The position numbers and the translations under genes are program-made. The notes below the pieces were generated by a model, which made no database searches, had not been told where the DNA came from, and worked only from the letters and a program-made list of their open reading frames with translations. A stretch of DNA of 35,654 nt from Phycisphaeraceae bacterium (GTDB lineage Bacteria > Planctomycetota > Phycisphaerae > Phycisphaerales > UBA1924): NCBI GenBank assembly GCA_019636845.1, contig JAHBWV010000002.1:1-35654 (forward strand). Direction: 5' to 3'. Positions 32,610-35,654 of the stretch are shown in pieces. How positions within the stretch are numbered: position 1 is the stretch's first letter; each line of letters begins with the position of its first letter.

Positions 32610-35006
32610 TTACTGGGCTTTGGTGGCGACTCCGATGGGCTTCACATCGACGACGACTCGATAGATGGTGCCTGTGAAGCCGTTGTCGCGCTCCTTGTAG
32701 TCGTTGGTCACGGGCGTTGCGTCATCAATGCCGACGCCTGCGGTTTCGTCGGCGGAGAAGACCATGCCCTGGGTGCGGGGGATTCGTCCGCTTCCGGCGG
32801 CCTTGTTGTTCACGAGGATCGATGCGGTTCCGCCCTTGCCGATCCCGCCCCCGTCGTAGTCGAAGTTCATGCGGATGGTTGACTTGCCGACAGGGAGTGC
32901 GGTGTCGGCGGCGATGGTTGTGGATTCGAGTCCGAGGAAGTTGTAGCAGAAGGTGGGCTTGCCGGCCTTGACGTAGAGACTCCAGCCGCCGAAGCGGCCG
33001 GCCTGCGCGAGGATGACGCCGTCGGCTCCGCCCTGCGGGACATCGACATCGGCGGTGATGGAGAAGGATCGGTTCTTGATGTTGATGAAGACGCTCTCGG
33101 ACATGCCGACCATGCCGGCGGAGAGAGTGAGGGACGTGCGGTCGCCCATGACGTCGGGGCGTCCGACCATGGAGGGGACGAGGCGTTCCATGAAGCGATC
33201 GTCGATCGGAAGGACGCGGTTGCGTATGGCCTCCTGCATGAAGAGGTCCTGCATCTCTTTGAGTTTGTCGGGATTGGCGTCAGCGATGTTGTTGGCGAGA
33301 CTGAAATCGCTGCGTGTGTCGTAGAGTTCCCAGACATCGTTGGCCAGCGAGACCCTGGGTTGCCGCTCCCACGGGGCCTTGTGGATGGTGCCCGCGAACC
33401 AGCCGTCGTGGTAGATGCCTCGGTTTGCCATGATCTCGAAGTACTGGGTGGTGCGTGTGCTCTTCTGGTCGGGATTCTCGAAGGAGTAAAGGAGACTGAC
33501 GCCCTCGATGGGCTCCTGCTTGCTGCCGTTGACGAAGAGGGGCTCGGGAAGCTTGGCCGCTTCGAGAACGGTGGGCGCGATGTCGATGACGTGGTGCCAC
33601 TGGGTTCGGATCTGGTTCATCGACTTCATGCGCTTCGGCCAGGAGACGATCATGCCGTTGCGTGTGCCGCCGTAGTTGGACGCGACCTGCTTGGTCCACG
33701 TGAAGGGCGTGTTTCCGGCAACGGCCCATCCCGCGGCCATGTGCGGATAGGTGGTGGGGCCGCCCCATTCGTCGTAGTGGGCGAGCATGTCGGCAACGGT
33801 CTCCTGCACGCCGTTGAAGTAGGTCATCTCGCTGAACATGCCCTCCATGCCGCCTTCGGCGCTGGTTCCGTTGTCGCCGAGGATGTAGAAGATGAGCGTG
33901 TTGTCGAGCTGCCCGGTCTCTTCGATGGCGCCAAAGAGGCGACCGATCTCGTGGTCGCAGTACTCTCCGAAGGCCGCGTAGACCTCCATCTGGCGGGCGA
34001 AGAGCTTCTTCTCGTCGGGACTGAGCGAGTCCCAGTCTTTGATGGCCTCGGGCTTGCTCGCGAGCGGGGTGCCGGCGGGGACGACGCCCAGGGCGATCTG
34101 TCGCGCGAGGGTCTCTTCGCGGAGTTTGTCCCAACCCTGGTCAAAGCGGCCCTTGTTCTTCTCGATCCACTCCCTGGGGACGTGGTGCGGGGCGTGGGTC
34201 GCGCCCGGTGCGAAGTAGACGAAGAAGGGCCTGTCGGGTGTGAGGGCCTTCTGGAACTTCATCCAGCTGATGGCGTTGTCAGTCATGTCGGTCATGAAGT
34301 TGTAACCGGGGTAGTGCGGCGTGGGCACGCGGGTAAGCCCGTCGTAGAGCGTGGGAGACCAGTGGTCGGTCTCGCCGCCGATGAAGCCGTAGAACTTGTC
34401 GAATCCGGAGCGTGTGGGCCAGCGGCTTGTCGGTCCTGAGGGGCTGACCTCCCAGACGGCGGTCTCGTGGTTCTTGCCGAAGAACGCGGTGCTGTATCCG
34501 TTGAGCCGGAGCATCTCGGCGAGGGGCGCGACATTGTTGGGGCGCTGGGCCGTGTTGCCCGGGAGGTTCGTGGCGATCTCGGTGATCGCGCCCATGTTGT
34601 TCATGTGGTGGTTGCGCCCGGAGAGCAGGGCGGCGCGCGTCGGCGAGCAGAGCGCCGTGGTGTGGAAGTGGTTGTATCGGAGCCCCTTCGTGGCGAGGGC
34701 TTCGGCGGTGGGCATACGGACCGGGCCGCCGAAGGCGCTCGGCATGCCGAATCCCATGTCGTCGACGAGCACGATCACCACGTTCGGCGCGCCCTCGGGC
34801 GCCGTCACCTGGAAGCGGGGCGGGGCCTTGGCGTCGCGAGCGTCGAGGACCGTGCTCTTGGGGTAGTCCGGCTCGGCGATGGGGAGTGAGGTTCGGTCAA
34901 GGGTGTAGGCGGGTTGCTGGACGGGCTGTTGGGCGTGCGCGAAACCAGCAAATCCCGCTGTGGCGAGCGCGAGCGATGAAACGGCAGCCGAGATGCGGAT
35001 GGTCAT
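32610..35006 (-). CDS. Exported type I sulfatase (arylsulfatase family)
   Basis: A 798-residue exported sulfatase that hydrolyses sulfate esters. The signal peptide (SAAVSSLALATAGFAGFAHA) is followed by the metal-binding strand NVVIVLVDDMGFG (Asp82, Asp83) and the formylglycine motif CSPTRAALLSGR with Cys120, the residue converted to the catalytic formylglycine by a maturation enzyme. Other family features are FFGKNHE, THAPHHVPREW, and LGDNGTSAEGG. About 250 C-terminal residues beyond the catalytic domain form a beta-rich domain. Length and the HHMNNMG and AQRPNNVAPLAEMLR segments resemble the large arylsulfatases of the S1_4 type; that subfamily call is tentative. ATG 35006 is chosen because GGAG precedes it and the signal peptide then starts the protein; the open frame extends to 35153 without one. 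No dockerin tail is present. Confidence 0.93.
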   Translation of the reverse strand: MTIRISAAVSSLALATAGFAGFAHAQQPVQQPAYTLDRTSLPIAEPDYPKSTVLDARDAKAPPRFQVTAPEGAPNVVIVLVDDMGFGMPSAFGGPVRMPTAEALATKGLRYNHFHTTALCSPTRAALLSGRNHHMNNMGAITEIATNLPGNTAQRPNNVAPLAEMLRLNGYSTAFFGKNHETAVWEVSPSGPTSRWPTRSGFDKFYGFIGGETDHWSPTLYDGLTRVPTPHYPGYNFMTDMTDNAISWMKFQKALTPDRPFFVYFAPGATHAPHHVPREWIEKNKGRFDQGWDKLREETLARQIALGVVPAGTPLASKPEAIKDWDSLSPDEKKLFARQMEVYAAFGEYCDHEIGRLFGAIEETGQLDNTLIFYILGDNGTSAEGGMEGMFSEMTYFNGVQETVADMLAHYDEWGGPTTYPHMAAGWAVAGNTPFTWTKQVASNYGGTRNGMIVSWPKRMKSMNQIRTQWHHVIDIAPTVLEAAKLPEPLFVNGSKQEPIEGVSLLYSFENPDQKSTRTTQYFEIMANRGIYHDGWFAGTIHKAPWERQPRVSLANDVWELYDTRSDFSLANNIADANPDKLKEMQDLFMQEAIRNRVLPIDDRFMERLVPSMVGRPDVMGDRTSLTLSAGMVGMSESVFINIKNRSFSITADVDVPQGGADGVILAQAGRFGGWSLYVKAGKPTFCYNFLGLESTTIAADTALPVGKSTIRMNFDYDGGGIGKGGTASILVNNKAAGSGRIPRTQGMVFSADETAGVGIDDATPVTNDYKERDNGFTGTIYRVVVDVKPIGVATKAQ

Positions 35007-35125
35007 GGGCGAACACTCCGGGGTCGAGATGATGACGCGGGCCCATCGGGCACGCGAACACACAGCGGGACCAGTGTACCGGAGGGATCGCGAGCGCTGC
35101 CGCACATGCGCCACGATCTTCATTC

Positions 35126-35139
35126 TTTGACATGTCAAA
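35126..35139. promoter_or_regulatory. Perfect palindrome TTTGACATGTCAAA upstream of the sulfatase gene
   Basis: A 14-bp perfect dyad lies 120 bases upstream of the sulfatase start and contains TTGACA on each strand. It could be a repressor or activator site, or a -35 box embedded in one. No good -10 box at 16-18 bases was found on the minus strand. The wider gap 35007-35346 holds no gene; besides this site it contains the terminator at 35261-35292. Confidence 0.4.
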
Positions 35140-35260
35140 CGAAGGGTGTGCATTCTTTTTGTACGCGCCGTCGGTCCGGGTGTTGAGCGTCGGGGGCTCG
35201 CGACGCGGGTAAGTGCTATCCGACTATTTCAGTCCTCTCACCACCACCGAGAGCGCAGAG

Positions 35261-35292
35261 AAAACCGGCCGCAGGAATCTCCCGTGGCCGGT
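35261..35292 (-). terminator. Rho-independent terminator of the dockerin gene at the right edge
   Basis: On the minus strand the stem ACCGGCC / GGCCGGT, extended by one more C/G pair past an A/G mismatch, encloses an 11-13-base loop and is followed directly by TTTTCTC. It lies 55 bases past the stop of the dockerin gene and before the sulfatase promoter region. It is the best intrinsic terminator in the window. Confidence 0.65.
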
Positions 35293-35346
35293 CCGAACGA
35301 TCACATCACCTCTCTCTACACCCGCACCCATTGACCCCCGGTGTCC

Positions 35347-35654
35347 TCAGCACCCCCTGCCGAAATCGTCCATGAAGTCCAAGAGGTCGAGGATGTCCAC
35401 GAGCAGGTCCTCGTTGTAATCCGCATCCACGCCGCTCCCGCCCACGCACGGCCCGGGCAGCCCGCTGCACTCACCGAACGAGTCGAAGAAGTCCAGGAAG
35501 TCGAGGATGTCCAGCTCGCCATCCCCGTTCACATCGGCGCGGCAGTCCGACTCGCACGCATCCGCGGTTCCGTTCCCGTTCCCATCGGCACACGTCGTCG
35601 CGATCCCCGCCCATGCGCCGCCCGCGGTGCCGCAGTCGGCCTGCGTCAGCACAA
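35347..35654 (-). CDS. 3' end of a dockerin-tailed secreted protein (cut by window edge)
   Basis: About 101 C-terminal residues are in the window; the frame is still open at the right edge, so the start lies outside and the GTG at 35652 should not be taken as it. The visible part begins with a Cys-rich linker (DCGTAGGAWAGIATTCADG, then DACESDC) of a kind common before dockerin tails, then two calcium loops (DVNGDGELDILDFLDFFDSF and DYNEDLLVDILDLLDFMDDF) and ends FGRGC. The second loop has Glu in place of the usual Gly in DYNGD. Its DNA is nearly identical over long stretches to the tails of the 30900-31766 and 31932-32357 genes. The N-terminal function is unknown. Confidence 0.8.
   Translation of the reverse strand, partial: VLTQADCGTAGGAWAGIATTCADGNGNGTADACESDCRADVNGDGELDILDFLDFFDSFGECSGLPGPCVGGSGVDADYNEDLLVDILDLLDFMDDFGRGC

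Noticed and set aside
32312..32882. Small frames on both strands around the sulfatase stop
   Set aside because: They are low-complexity Arg/Gly/Asp-rich readings with no motif or ribosome-binding site.

Overview
The window is GC-rich DNA that looks like a planctomycete chromosome, most likely class Phycisphaerae. Three things point there: seven coding regions end in a calcium-loop (dockerin-like) tail that stops at or next to a terminal Gly-Cys; Tat-exported Gfo/Idh/MocA oxidoreductases sit beside a sulfatase and a GH78 rhamnosidase; and there are very large secreted beta-repeat proteins. No rRNA, tRNA, CRISPR array, transposase or phage gene was seen.

Layout. 106-3047: two Tat-signal Gfo/Idh/MocA proteins in tandem, separated by a purine/pyrimidine inverted-repeat element. 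3054-4114 (minus): a small less GC-rich cassette made of a three-helix membrane protein and a prokaryotic YEATS (pYEATS) domain protein. 4179-7540 (minus): a tight three-gene operon of a ketosynthase-fold protein that has lost its catalytic residues, a GxxExxY protein with Gly/Arg/His-rich and acidic tails, and an intact FabF-like ketosynthase. 7773-9212: a secreted class-A-beta-lactamase-like serine hydrolase. 9378-10724: an unknown membrane protein, rnpA and yidD, overlapping head to tail, without rpmH or yidC. 10824-12974: a TetR regulator with a 15-bp tandem-repeat tail, then a DUF2314-type protein. 13023-14878: a probable methanethiol S-methyltransferase (mddA) with a small upstream gene, divergent from a TetR regulator. 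15055-24918: four consecutive secreted dockerin-tailed proteins, one with HAF repeats and three paralogues built from a ~180-residue repeat in 4, 5 and 2 copies. 25046-30715: a QueD/PTPS-like protein overlapping ppk1, then a GH78 alpha-L-rhamnosidase. 30900-35654 (minus): a dockerin-tailed secreted protein, a 5'-truncated dockerin gene remnant, a large sulfatase, and the 3' end of another dockerin gene cut by the window edge.

How it fits together. Sulfatase, rhamnosidase and Tat-exported oxidoreductases are consistent with use of sulfated, rhamnose-containing polysaccharides, while the dockerin-tailed proteins are probably surface-attached. The best candidates for something undescribed are the membrane-protein/pYEATS pair, the operon pairing an active and a degenerate ketosynthase with a tailed GxxExxY protein, and the repeat-ladder dockerin family, whose 3' ends show recombination between repeats.
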